A stretch of 15,123 nucleotides of DNA, taken from assembly GCA_012515495.1 (NCBI GenBank), contig JAAYYH010000128.1, positions 1 to 15,123 on the forward strand, read 5' to 3'. Shown in pieces: positions 6,471 through 13,666 of the stretch. Under the pieces are notes generated by a model that did no database searches, was not told where the DNA came from, and saw nothing but the letters and a program-made list of their open reading frames with translations. Each line of letters opens with the position of its first letter. The first letter of the stretch is position 1. The position numbers were made by a program, and so were the translations under genes. Source of the DNA: Coriobacteriaceae bacterium. Its GTDB lineage: Bacteria; Actinomycetota; Coriobacteriia; Coriobacteriales; UBA8131.

Positions 6471-7658
6471 TCAGATCAGGGCAGCTACGTCGCGAGCAAT
6501 CATCAATTCTTCATTCGTGGGAATGACCATCACTTTCACAGATGAATCCTCTGTACTGATATAGCGTTCGCGACCCCTTTGACAGTTCAGTGCCTGATCG
6601 ACGATGATACCAAGCGGTTCCAATCCCTGGAAGATCATCCTACGCATCCGATCGCAATTCTCACCTACCCCAGCGGTGAGGACGATTGCGTCTACACCCG
6701 CCATGGCAAAGACATATTGACCGATGAATTTCTTCACGGAGTTCGAGTACATCTCGTAAGCCAGAGTCGCTCTTTCATGGCCAGCCTCGGTTGCGGCACG
6801 GATGTCACGTAAGTCGTTAGAGAGACCGGATATCCCCAATAGGCCTGATTCGCGATTCATCATATTCTCAACCTCAGCTGCGGTCATCCCCTGAGCGCCA
6901 ATCAGGTAGGTGACTATCGCCGGATCGATCGACCCACAGCGGGTTCCCATCATCAGACCTTCCAATGGTGTGAATCCCATGGAGGTCTCAACTGAATGAC
7001 CATGATCGATAGCGGTGATCGAACAGCCGTTACCCAAGTGACAGGTGATGATCTTCAGGTCTTCCAGTGGACGTCCGAGTAAATCCGCGGCTCTTCCCGC
7101 GATATAGCGATGCGATGTGCCATGGAAGCCATAACGGCGGATCTTATATTTCTCATACATCTCATACGGCAGAGGATACATATAGGCCTTGGGCTCCATA
7201 CTCTGATGGAAGGCGGTATCGAAAACAGCAACCTGAGGCTCATTGGGCATCAGATCCCTACAGGCTGCGATTCCCGCTAATGCCGGAGGATTATGCAGTG
7301 GAGCGAGAACGGAGCACAGATCGATCTTCTCCACGACATCATCGTCAATCAAAACCGACTGCTGGAAGAACTCTCCGCCATGAACCACTCTGTGACCAAC
7401 AGCATCAATCTCATCAAGACTGGTGATGGCACCGATTTGTGGATCGACAAGCACTTCGAGCACAGCTTTGACCGCTGCGTGATGATCTGGAAGATAGACG
7501 CTGATCACACGTTCATCGCAATCCACACCATGTTTATGGAAGCTGTCTGAGGCCCCCACACGCTCACAGAGACCCTTGGCTACGACTGCTTCGTTCTCCA
7601 TATCAACAAGTTGGTATTTCAACGACGAACTGCCGGCGTTCATGACCAGTATCTTCAT
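6471..7658 (-). CDS. ackA: Acetate kinase
   Basis: AckA transfers phosphate from acetyl phosphate to ADP, yielding acetate and ATP, and completes the route begun by Pta. The 395-residue protein has the ASKHA-fold signatures MNAGSSSLKYQL (6-17), GHRVVHGGE (88-96), PLHNPPALAGI (120-130), FDTAFH (146-151), GFHGTSH (177-183), CHLGNGCSI (206-214), GFTPLEGLMMGTRCG (228-242) and TAGVGEN (328-334). Arg90, Asp147, His179, Arg240 and Glu384 match the active-site residues of the Methanosarcina enzyme, so it should be active. One mild oddity is Glu-Thr-Ser-Met where Asp-Thr-Ser-Met is usual (224-227). The open frame runs 19 codons further upstream, but the ATG at 7658 has GAGGAG close before it and begins the conserved MKILVMNAGSSS. 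It lies 99 bases after the HIT gene; it may be in that operon or have its own promoter, though I see no good one. Confidence 0.97.
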   Translation of the reverse strand: MKILVMNAGSSSLKYQLVDMENEAVVAKGLCERVGASDSFHKHGVDCDERVISVYLPDHHAAVKAVLEVLVDPQIGAITSLDEIDAVGHRVVHGGEFFQQSVLIDDDVVEKIDLCSVLAPLHNPPALAGIAACRDLMPNEPQVAVFDTAFHQSMEPKAYMYPLPYEMYEKYKIRRYGFHGTSHRYIAGRAADLLGRPLEDLKIITCHLGNGCSITAIDHGHSVETSMGFTPLEGLMMGTRCGSIDPAIVTYLIGAQGMTAAEVENMMNRESGLLGISGLSNDLRDIRAATEAGHERATLAYEMYSNSVKKFIGQYVFAMAGVDAIVLTAGVGENCDRMRRMIFQGLEPLGIIVDQALNCQRGRERYISTEDSSVKVMVIPTNEELMIARDVAALI

Positions 7659-7757
7659 TGATCTCCTCACTTTTCGGTTTAACCACTGAAGCTCATTCGG
7701 AAAATGGTGAAGCAATGATTACCTGAGCGCCAGAGTCGTGTAGGTGGAAGTACCTGT

Positions 7758-8105
7758 TTAGTCGGCGGGTCCCATGCGGATTGGCATCAAAGCCCCACCT
7801 AATACATGGATATGCAGGTGATGAACGGTTTGTCTGCCGTCTTCGCCGGTATTCACCACTACACGATAGCCGGTTTCGTCAACACCTTTGATCTTCGCGA
7901 TTCGAGGTACTGTAGCAAACAGCTTTCCCAGCAGCTCAGTCGGTATATTATCGCCGATATGATCGTAATGCTTGCGAGGTACTATCAGCGTATGTACCGG
8001 CAACTGTGGATTGGCGTCTTCGAAGGCGACTACGTCATCATCCTGATAGACAATGGTTCCCGGGACCTCATTGGCGACGATCTTACAGAAGATACAATCA
8101 GACAT
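7758..8105 (-). CDS. hinT: HIT family hydrolase (HinT/PKCI-like)
   Basis: This 115-residue protein is a histidine-triad nucleotide hydrolase, a family that cleaves purine nucleoside phosphoramidates such as AMP-lysine and adenylated intermediates. It begins MSDCIFCKIVANEVP, with Cys4 and Cys7 forming the zinc CxxC found in many bacterial members, then FEDANPQLPVHTLIVPRKH (28-46), and the catalytic triad motif HHLHIHVL (95-102; His96, His98, His100). The length matches HinT. A GAAAGGAAG ribosome site just upstream overlaps the stop of xseB, 11 bases away, so it is probably translated from the xseAB message. The symbol is by family; the exact physiological substrate is unknown. Confidence 0.92.
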   Translation of the reverse strand: MSDCIFCKIVANEVPGTIVYQDDDVVAFEDANPQLPVHTLIVPRKHYDHIGDNIPTELLGKLFATVPRIAKIKGVDETGYRVVVNTGEDGRQTVHHLHIHVLGGALMPIRMGPAD

Positions 8106-8116
8106 ACTGCTTCCTT

Positions 8117-8386
8117 TCAGCTAAGAGTGGTGTCGATGGAATCATCGCTTTCCGGTTCGATCTGCCCCAGCAAAACGCTGACCTTCTGTTGAGCGTCCTG
8201 TAATCTGGATTGGAGCATCCTCAGGAGCGCCACACCGCGCTCATAGCGTATCAAACTCTCCTCCAGCTCCAACTGGTTGCTTTCCAGCTCCCTGACGATT
8301 GTCTCCAGCTCCTCACTGGCCTGTTTGAAGGTCATGTTATTCAGCTCGCTGCTGGGTATGGTAGTCTGCGTCTCACTCATCTGCAT
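8117..8386 (-). CDS. xseB: Exonuclease VII small subunit
   Basis: XseB is the small helical subunit that binds the long coiled-coil of XseA to form exonuclease VII, which degrades single-stranded DNA to oligonucleotides. The 89-residue protein has the family pattern MTFKQASEELETIVRELESN, then LELEESLIRYERGVALLRMLQSRLQDAQQKV: two amphipathic helices around the conserved LEESL. The length is normal. It overlaps the end of xseA by 14 bases, and its SD (GGAG) lies in the xseA coding sequence, so the subunits are translationally coupled. Two starts are possible, ATG at 8386 and ATG two codons later at 8380; spacing from the SD is 4 or 10 bases, and the sequence does not decide. Confidence 0.93.
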   Translation of the reverse strand: MQMSETQTTIPSSELNNMTFKQASEELETIVRELESNQLELEESLIRYERGVALLRMLQSRLQDAQQKVSVLLGQIEPESDDSIDTTLS

Positions 8387-9668
8387 CAGTCTCCAAATCG
8401 AGTTTCATTCGGTCTTTCTCTGTCTTTGCCTCAACCCGGCAATGGTAATCGCCGTCGCTGACATGAACATCAAGCGTATCACCTGGCTCTACAACGTACA
8501 CCGAATCAACGATATAACCTTTATCATCATAGGCAATCGAGTAGCCGCGTGCCAATACCGCTAAAGGTGAGAGGCTCTCGAGCTGTGCCGCCAAGAGCTG
8601 TAATCTGGACTGTTGATGTGAGGTTAGTGTTGAGACGATACGAGCCAGACGGCCTTTGAGCACTTCCACCTGATGGACATCAGACCTGAGCGCGTTGGGA
8701 ATCGCAATGGATAATCGTTGCGTACTTTGTTCCAGATTCTGCAGATGATCGCCAACTAAGAACAGCGGATCGGTGAATAACGCACGGGATCTGACATTGA
8801 CAACGGCATTATCCAACCGCTCAACCCGATTGGTCAACGCTGCTGACAACGCCTTGCCCTGATTAGCAAGTCGCATCTTCAGCTCTCGGATATCCGGGAC
8901 AACGTGTTCGGCTGCGGCAGTGGGTGTAGAGGCACGGTAACTGCTAACCATGTCCGCGATGGAATTATCGGGTTCGTGCCCAATACCGGTGACAACGGGA
9001 ATACTGCTCGCGACTATTGCTCTGGCTAATGCCTCATCATTGAAAGGCATCAGATCCTCATAGGAACCTCCACCACGTACCAGCAAGATGACATCACTTT
9101 TGGCTTGTTGCGCCACCTCGATACCTTCGATCAAGGCCTTCGGCGCCGCGTCTCCCTCAACCGGAACACCGACAACCTGCACCTCTGCTAACGGAAAGCG
9201 TCTGCGCAGTGTTCTCAGTACGTCATGGATAGCCTTGCCGCGAGGTGAAGTGACTACTGCAACCTTTGTCGGCATAGCGGGCAGAGGCAGTTTGCGAGTT
9301 GGTGACATCAGCCCCTCAGCCTCAAGCTTGCGAGCCAGTTGTGCCACCTTGAGCCGCAAATCACCCTCTCCAGCCAAACGCATGGATTGCGCGCTGAAAT
9401 TCATGCGGCCTTTCGCGATATAGACGCTGAAGAAACCTGATACCTCAACAAGCATTCCCTGCTTCAGGGCCAGATCGAGCTTATCGAACACTGAACGCCA
9501 CATCATACAGGGTAGTGCGGCGCTCTTATCAGTGATAGTGAAATAGACAGCCTTATAACCGGGTTTATCAGAATACTCGGATATCTCACCGACAATGGTC
9601 GCTGATACTTTCTCCAATGAGCCTTTAGCAAGATTCAAGGCCTGTGAGACGCTCAAGGTTTCAGACAT
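8373..9668 (-). CDS. xseA: Exonuclease VII large subunit
   Basis: XseA is the catalytic subunit of exonuclease VII, acting in mismatch repair and clearance of single-stranded DNA. The 431-residue protein starts with an OB-fold DNA-binding domain (about 1-105, with GEISEYSDKPGYKAVYFTITD), followed by the nuclease domain: VAVVTSPRGKAIHDVLRTLRRRFP (136-159), LLVRGGGSYEDLMPFNDEALARAI (195-218), and GIGHEPDNSIADMVSSYRASTPTAAAE (228-254), all diagnostic. The C-terminal half (about 260-400) is the expected long coiled-coil. The ATG at 9668 has an AGGG site 8 bases upstream; a TTG one codon earlier is also possible. It follows the zinc peptidase by 22 bases, so both share a transcript. Confidence 0.95.
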   Translation of the reverse strand: MSETLSVSQALNLAKGSLEKVSATIVGEISEYSDKPGYKAVYFTITDKSAALPCMMWRSVFDKLDLALKQGMLVEVSGFFSVYIAKGRMNFSAQSMRLAGEGDLRLKVAQLARKLEAEGLMSPTRKLPLPAMPTKVAVVTSPRGKAIHDVLRTLRRRFPLAEVQVVGVPVEGDAAPKALIEGIEVAQQAKSDVILLVRGGGSYEDLMPFNDEALARAIVASSIPVVTGIGHEPDNSIADMVSSYRASTPTAAAEHVVPDIRELKMRLANQGKALSAALTNRVERLDNAVVNVRSRALFTDPLFLVGDHLQNLEQSTQRLSIAIPNALRSDVHQVEVLKGRLARIVSTLTSHQQSRLQLLAAQLESLSPLAVLARGYSIAYDDKGYIVDSVYVVEPGDTLDVHVSDGDYHCRVEAKTEKDRMKLDLETDADE

Positions 9669-9690
9669 CAAAATGCCCTACTGAGACCGT

Positions 9691-10356
9691 TTAATCACGA
9701 GCCATACCGAGAAGATAGACCAGCTGGAACAGGGAGGCCAATGCTGCTGCCACATATGTCAGAGCAGCCGCGGTCAACACCGTCTTTGCGCCAGCAGTCT
9801 CAGTCGCGGGCAGATAGCCACCTTCGATATAGGCTATCGCGCGCTTCGATGCATTCAGCTCGACCGGTAGAGTGACCACCTGAAAGAGGATGACTGAGGC
9901 GTAGAGGATGATGGCCAGCCAGATAAGTCCGATGATCTGCAGGAAGATACCGCCTAGAAGGGCAACTATCCAGATATTCGAGGCAAAATTAACGGCGGGG
10001 ACAAGCGCTCCACGCAAGCGCGCCGGAGCATAGTTCTTTGCATGCTGGACAGCGTGGCCACACTCATGGCAAGCGATAGCGGTAGCAGAGACACTGCGGG
10101 AATTGTAGACAGCCTGGGAAAGAGACACTACATTGGTGCGAGGATCGAAATGATCGGTCAGCTCACCGGGAACCGCCTGGATGGCAACATGTCCCAAACC
10201 GTTGCTGTCCAACATCCGCCTCGCAGCCTGAGCCCCAGTCAAGCCTGAACTGATGGGAACCGTGTCCCACTTCTTGTAGCTGCTACGAATATAGGCCTGA
10301 GTGCCCAAACCCAATGCCAAGGTAACGATAATAAGTAACAGATATGAAAGATCCAT
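9691..10356 (-). CDS. YugP-type membrane zinc metallopeptidase (zinc peptidase family 2, PF04298)
   Basis: This 221-residue membrane protein carries the zinc-binding HExxH motif as HECGHAVQH (97-105), preceded by FDPRTNVVSLSQAVYNSRSVSATAIA, the conserved layout of YugP-like putative neutral zinc proteases. An N-terminal membrane helix (about 4-22), a hydrophobic pair near 115-160 and a C-terminal one near 193-217 are visible. The third ligand is probably Glu in LPVELNASKRAIAYIE, where ELNASKRA is conserved. The family's substrate is not established; membrane protein quality control is a reasonable guess. The ATG at 10356 has GGAG five bases upstream; an in-frame TTG at 10371 would lie before that SD, so it is rejected. 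It lies between rnd (69 bases upstream) and xseA. Confidence 0.9.
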   Translation of the reverse strand: MDLSYLLLIIVTLALGLGTQAYIRSSYKKWDTVPISSGLTGAQAARRMLDSNGLGHVAIQAVPGELTDHFDPRTNVVSLSQAVYNSRSVSATAIACHECGHAVQHAKNYAPARLRGALVPAVNFASNIWIVALLGGIFLQIIGLIWLAIILYASVILFQVVTLPVELNASKRAIAYIEGGYLPATETAGAKTVLTAAALTYVAAALASLFQLVYLLGMARD

Positions 10357-10393
10357 AGTAACTCCAATCAATCTTTGACGCTGTAATAATACG

Positions 10394-10417
10394 ATATCGC
10401 AGCTGCATATCGCAGCT
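10394..10417. repeat. Two tandem 11-bp direct repeats upstream of the zinc peptidase gene
   Basis: ATATCGCAGCT occurs at 10394-10404 and again at 10407-10417, separated by GC, giving a 13-base period. The repeats lie in the 69-base gap between rnd and the zinc peptidase. Their function is unknown; they could be a regulator site or just a duplication. Confidence 0.6.
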
Positions 10418-10425
10418 TTCGGTCG

Positions 10426-11577
10426 TCATTGTGCTGTATCTGTTACCTTCAAAACACCATTTTGCAACGAAAGCACCAGCTTGCCTTCCAACAAGTCGAG
10501 TAATTCCCTGCCAACCATATCGTGACGCCAATCAGCGAGGATCGCCATGTCCTCGCGCTCGCCTGCAGCCAGCCGTAGAAGCTCATCATGCGATACAAGG
10601 AGCGTCGTCGATATGTGGTTCTGTTTGGCTCGTAGATGCACTAGGGCAGTCATCAGATCCAACGCTCCCGTGAAGTCTGATTCACGATATTTGGATTTTT
10701 GCCGTACTGGCCACATATCCTCTGGTGTTGCCAAAGCGCGTTGCACAGCGGCAACCACCTCTTTCGACCAGGACTTACCTAAGCGCTCCTGCAGGCCGCG
10801 GATCTTGAATAACTCCTCAGTGTTCTCGGGCTCACGATGGGCGATCTCAATCATCAATTCATCAGTGATAATCCAGTTCCTAGGGTAATCGCGCTTCTGC
10901 GCCGTCAACTCACGCCAAGCAGCCAACTCCCTGAGTATCGCCAACTGCCGACGCGTGAGCGAGGAACTCCTCTTCACCTTACGCCAACGCTGGCAGGGAT
11001 CGATGCGGTAAAGTTCCGAGTTTGCCATCCGCCGAAAATCCTGCTCCAACCAAGCCATCCGGCCGTTCTTCTCCAGTTTGTCGCGCATCTCCCGATATAT
11101 CCGCGGCAGATAGAGGACATCTTCAATGGCATATTTAAGCTGAGTCTCACGTAGTGGACGCTGTGCCCAATCTGTGAAGGAATCAGTCTTGTTCAAGGTG
11201 ACATCACAATATGACTTTACAAGCGCGGCAAGGCCCATCTGTTGAGGGAATCCCAGAACCATCGCGGCAGACTGCGTATCGAATACCGGTGTCACAGGTC
11301 TATCGAACAACCGGAAAAGAATGGCTCTGTCCTGATCGCCGGCATGGAACACCTTGGTTACGCGCGGATCGGTCATGATGGGTCTGAGCAATGAGAGATC
11401 CTCTAGCACCAGAGGATCTACAATCGCGCTGGTATCCTCTGTCGCCAGCTGCAACAAACAGAGGCGCGGATAATAGGTCTTCTCCCTGAGGAATTCGGTA
11501 TCGATGGCCAGTAGAGAGGTATCCTGGATCTTGTTGAGATAACTACTGAGCTCTGCAGTAGTGGATATGTATGACAA
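10426..11577 (-). CDS. rnd: Ribonuclease D (DEDDy 3'-5' exonuclease with HRDC region)
   Basis: RNase D trims the 3' ends of tRNA and other stable RNA precursors. The 383-residue protein shows a DEDDy exonuclease domain with Asp26 and Glu28 in AIDTEFLREKTYYPRLCLLQLA, Asp83 in FHAGDQDRAIL, and Tyr149/Asp153 in KYAIEDVLYLPRIY, so all catalytic residues are present. An HRDC-type helical domain follows (about 205-295: RRQLAILRELAAWRELTAQKRDYPRNWIITDELM), then a second, less conserved helical region as in E. coli RNase D. The length is normal. I take the TTG at 11575-11577 as start: SD-like AAGGGG lies 10 bases upstream and no ATG is available in frame near the conserved beginning. An ATG immediately followed by TAG sits between SD and TTG. 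It is the first gene of the run that leads to ackA. Confidence 0.9.
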   Translation of the reverse strand: MSYISTTAELSSYLNKIQDTSLLAIDTEFLREKTYYPRLCLLQLATEDTSAIVDPLVLEDLSLLRPIMTDPRVTKVFHAGDQDRAILFRLFDRPVTPVFDTQSAAMVLGFPQQMGLAALVKSYCDVTLNKTDSFTDWAQRPLRETQLKYAIEDVLYLPRIYREMRDKLEKNGRMAWLEQDFRRMANSELYRIDPCQRWRKVKRSSSLTRRQLAILRELAAWRELTAQKRDYPRNWIITDELMIEIAHREPENTEELFKIRGLQERLGKSWSKEVVAAVQRALATPEDMWPVRQKSKYRESDFTGALDLMTALVHLRAKQNHISTTLLVSHDELLRLAAGEREDMAILADWRHDMVGRELLDLLEGKLVLSLQNGVLKVTDTAQ

Positions 11578-11680
11578 ACTACATCTGCCCCTTCATTCTT
11601 GTGAGATACTATGGTAGCACTGTGGCGAGCATCTTTGAGCGACATGCGTATAGTTCAACCCGTCTGGATGGAATAGAACC

Positions 11681-12619
11681 ATGAGAGTATTGATAATCAA
11701 CAATCTCAGCTCTGGCCTGCGTAATGGCGCGATCTTCGATTTTGTCAGGAAATTCAGCAAAGACAGCGATGAAGTGGTCATTCGCAATACTGATGGTACA
11801 ACCCGCATCGAGGATTGTCTCGTCGACGCATGCGGCTTCGATCTGGTCGTTGCCTCTGGCGGTGACGGAACCATCGCGACAGTCTGTTATGAACTGCGTG
11901 ACAGCGGTATCCCGATTCTCCCCTTTCCCGCAGGTACGGGTAACCTGTTAGCCACTAACCTCGATCAACCTGATGAGCCCTTTGCCATCGCGAAGCTAGC
12001 ACGGGAGATGCTCAGCGCGGAATACGATTTGGGTGAGCTGCGCTTCGAAGGTGTCGATGGACCAACCACCAAAGGTTTCGCCATTATCAGCGGCGCAGGT
12101 TTCGATGCTACGATCATGGAGAATTCCGACCGTCTGAAAGAGACGCTCGGCCCGATGGCGTATGTAGCAGCCGCATTGGCGAATCCCACTCCCACACTGG
12201 CTCGCTTCACCATCTCTTTGGACGATACGGTTGTCAAGGTCGAAGGTATCGCCGTACTGTTATTGAACTTCGCCAAGATCTATCCTGATATCTCGATCAC
12301 ACACGCCAATGACCCTCGTGATGGCATGCTGGAAGTAGTGGTCTTGAAGCAGCACAACACCGTGGAATTGTTACCAGTGCTCATCGCGGCATTCCTGGAC
12401 CGCGAAGGTAGATTCCCTGGTCGGACCAGCGCACTGGAAGTCTTCACCAGCAAGAGCGTACGCGTTGAGTCCGATCCGCCACTGCGCATCCAATACGATG
12501 GCGAGCCGGCTAATGTCTGTACTCCATTGGAAGCTCGAATTTTACCCAAGGCAACCCGCCTGGTTATCACTGAAGAGGAGATGCGCAGGATAACCGAACG
12601 GGAAAGAGCCAGCAACTGA
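11681..12619 (+). CDS. Diacylglycerol kinase family lipid kinase (DgkB/YegS-like)
   Basis: This 312-residue protein has the DAGK catalytic fold: RVLIINNLSSGLRNG (2-16, a variant of the N-P-x-S-G phosphate loop), ASGGDGTIATV (58-68, nucleotide-binding GGDGT), LPFPAGTGNLLATNL (80-94), ISGAGFDATIM (136-146), DPRDGMLEVVVL (211-222) and YDGEPA (272-277), where Asp273 is in the position of the catalytic base. It should phosphorylate diacylglycerol or a related lipid with ATP to feed phospholipid recycling at the membrane; sphingosine- or undecaprenol-type substrates cannot be excluded. The ATG at 11681 has only a weak GGA-containing SD. A -10-like TATAGT at 11649-11654 lies 26 bases upstream, without a good -35. 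It diverges from rnd and converges on the TerC gene, 53 bases away. Confidence 0.9.
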   Translation: MRVLIINNLSSGLRNGAIFDFVRKFSKDSDEVVIRNTDGTTRIEDCLVDACGFDLVVASGGDGTIATVCYELRDSGIPILPFPAGTGNLLATNLDQPDEPFAIAKLAREMLSAEYDLGELRFEGVDGPTTKGFAIISGAGFDATIMENSDRLKETLGPMAYVAAALANPTPTLARFTISLDDTVVKVEGIAVLLLNFAKIYPDISITHANDPRDGMLEVVVLKQHNTVELLPVLIAAFLDREGRFPGRTSALEVFTSKSVRVESDPPLRIQYDGEPANVCTPLEARILPKATRLVITEEEMRRITERERASN

Positions 12620-12665
12620 AAGACAGCTGATGGATTGCTCTTGCGAACCGATCACAGTACGAACT

Positions 12666-12690
12666 CCTGACGTTAGCTTGTTGTGTCAGG
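12666..12690. other. Weak hairpin at the lipid kinase/TerC convergence
   Basis: CCTGAC (12666-12671) and GTCAGG (12685-12690) can pair with a 13-base loop that includes the TerC stop codon. There is no T-run. It is the only structure I see in the 53-base gap, and it may be chance. Confidence 0.25.
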
Positions 12691-13536
12691 CTGAGTTACG
12701 CTCAGGGGAGCCTTCTCGGTATCATTATCTTGGAACTCAGCCAACTCTGCATTCAGCTTCGCGACTCTTCGGTTGTAGACCATCTGCACGGCGGTCAGTA
12801 TCAGCGAGAAGGCCATGCCAAAGTAGAGCATCAAGTCGAATACCTCAATGTGGGTTCCCTCGACTAGGACCTCGACACCCATCGATTCGACGATCAACTT
12901 GATGCCGACGGCAACGATGAAGCCAAGCGCGAGGAGCTTGACCTCGGGGTTGTTGTTGATGAACTCTGATATGGTATCGGCAAAGATGATCATCACGATG
13001 ATAGCCAACATCACTGCCAGGATCATGATGAGCAGTTCGCCTGACATCCCCAAAGCAGTGATCACCGAATCCAATGAGAACACCATGTCCATGACGGCGA
13101 TCTTGCCGATAGCAGAAGCCATGGTGATGCGGGTAAGTTGCACTCCATCATAGCCACAGGCAGCTTTTTCCTCTTCAAGCGATATCTTGATCTTGATTTC
13201 ATCGATTCCCTTGTAGACAAGGTAAATGCCACCTGCCAACAGGATCAAATCCCTGGCATTGATCGAGGGATCAGTACCGGGTATCGCAAACGGCAGGGTG
13301 AATAACGGAGCCTCCAGATGGATGATGACAAAACCCAGACTGAGCAGAAGAGCTCGCATGAAGAATGCAGCCATCAAGCCAAAACGGCGACCGAGATGTT
13401 TCTTCTCCTCAGGTAAACGATCGGTTGTACAGGCTATAAAAACCAGGTTATCGATTCCAAGCACCATTTCAAGGAAGAGCAGTGTTATCAGACTAATCCA
13501 GCCTTGAGCTGTCATGAATGGTGTCAGTAATTCCAA
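12673..13536 (-). CDS. TerC family integral membrane protein (probable metal, likely Mn2+, exporter)
   Basis: The 287-residue protein has seven or so hydrophobic segments (about 12-35, 52-72, 95-110, 140-162, 165-187, 201-221, 235-253). It carries the paired acidic motifs that define the TerC/Alx/YkoY family, LEMVLGIDNLVFI (22-34; Asp29, Asn30) and VMDMVFSLDSVITALG (148-163; Asp150, Asp156). Family members export manganese or load it into secreted enzymes and were first linked to tellurite resistance; no other ter gene is near, so a tellurite role is unlikely. The start is TTG 13536 with GAGGAG eight bases upstream; the first internal ATG (13515) has no SD. The C-terminal 30 residues are charged and cytosolic in appearance. 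The flavoprotein gene lies 129 bases upstream in the same direction. Confidence 0.9.
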   Translation of the reverse strand: MELLTPFMTAQGWISLITLLFLEMVLGIDNLVFIACTTDRLPEEKKHLGRRFGLMAAFFMRALLLSLGFVIIHLEAPLFTLPFAIPGTDPSINARDLILLAGGIYLVYKGIDEIKIKISLEEEKAACGYDGVQLTRITMASAIGKIAVMDMVFSLDSVITALGMSGELLIMILAVMLAIIVMIIFADTISEFINNNPEVKLLALGFIVAVGIKLIVESMGVEVLVEGTHIEVFDLMLYFGMAFSLILTAVQMVYNRRVAKLNAELAEFQDNDTEKAPLSVTQPDTTS

Positions 13537-13575
13537 CGGGTTTGCTCCTCACGTCATTACGAATGTATGATAGCG

Positions 13576-13581
13576 ATTATA
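13576..13581 (-). promoter_or_regulatory. Consensus -10 box for the TerC gene, inside a small inverted repeat
   Basis: The minus strand has a perfect TATAAT at 13576-13581, about 40 bases before the TTG start, giving a leader of roughly 33 bases. The -35 at 17 bases (TGCCCG) is poor. The box is centred in GCGAT-TAT-ATCGC on the plus strand (13573-13585), a 5-bp-arm inverted repeat that could be an operator or chance. Confidence 0.5.
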
Positions 13582-13607
13582 TCGCAATTATCTATCTGCG
13601 GGCACTT

Positions 13608-13666
13608 ATCATCGTCTTTACGCTCAAACTTCTTGTGCGCAAATGCTCTATGACAGTATCGATGAT
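13608..13666 (-). other. Potential nested stem in the 3' region after the flavoprotein gene
   Basis: ATCATCG (13608-13614) pairs with CGATGAT (13660-13666, reaching into the flavoprotein stop codon). Inside it TTTACGC (13617-13623) pairs with GCGCAAA (13637-13643) through one G-U on the minus-strand RNA. Together they could fold as one long interrupted stem. There is no T-run, so I do not call it an intrinsic terminator. Confidence 0.3.

Noticed and set aside
12673..13536. Tellurite-resistance operon
   Set aside because: Only a TerC-family protein is present; no TerD-like or other ter gene is in the window, so metal export is the better reading.
13537..13665. yybP-ykoY manganese riboswitch upstream of the TerC gene
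   Set aside because: These riboswitches often precede TerC-type genes, but the leader after the TATAAT box is only about 33 bases and I see none of the conserved riboswitch core.
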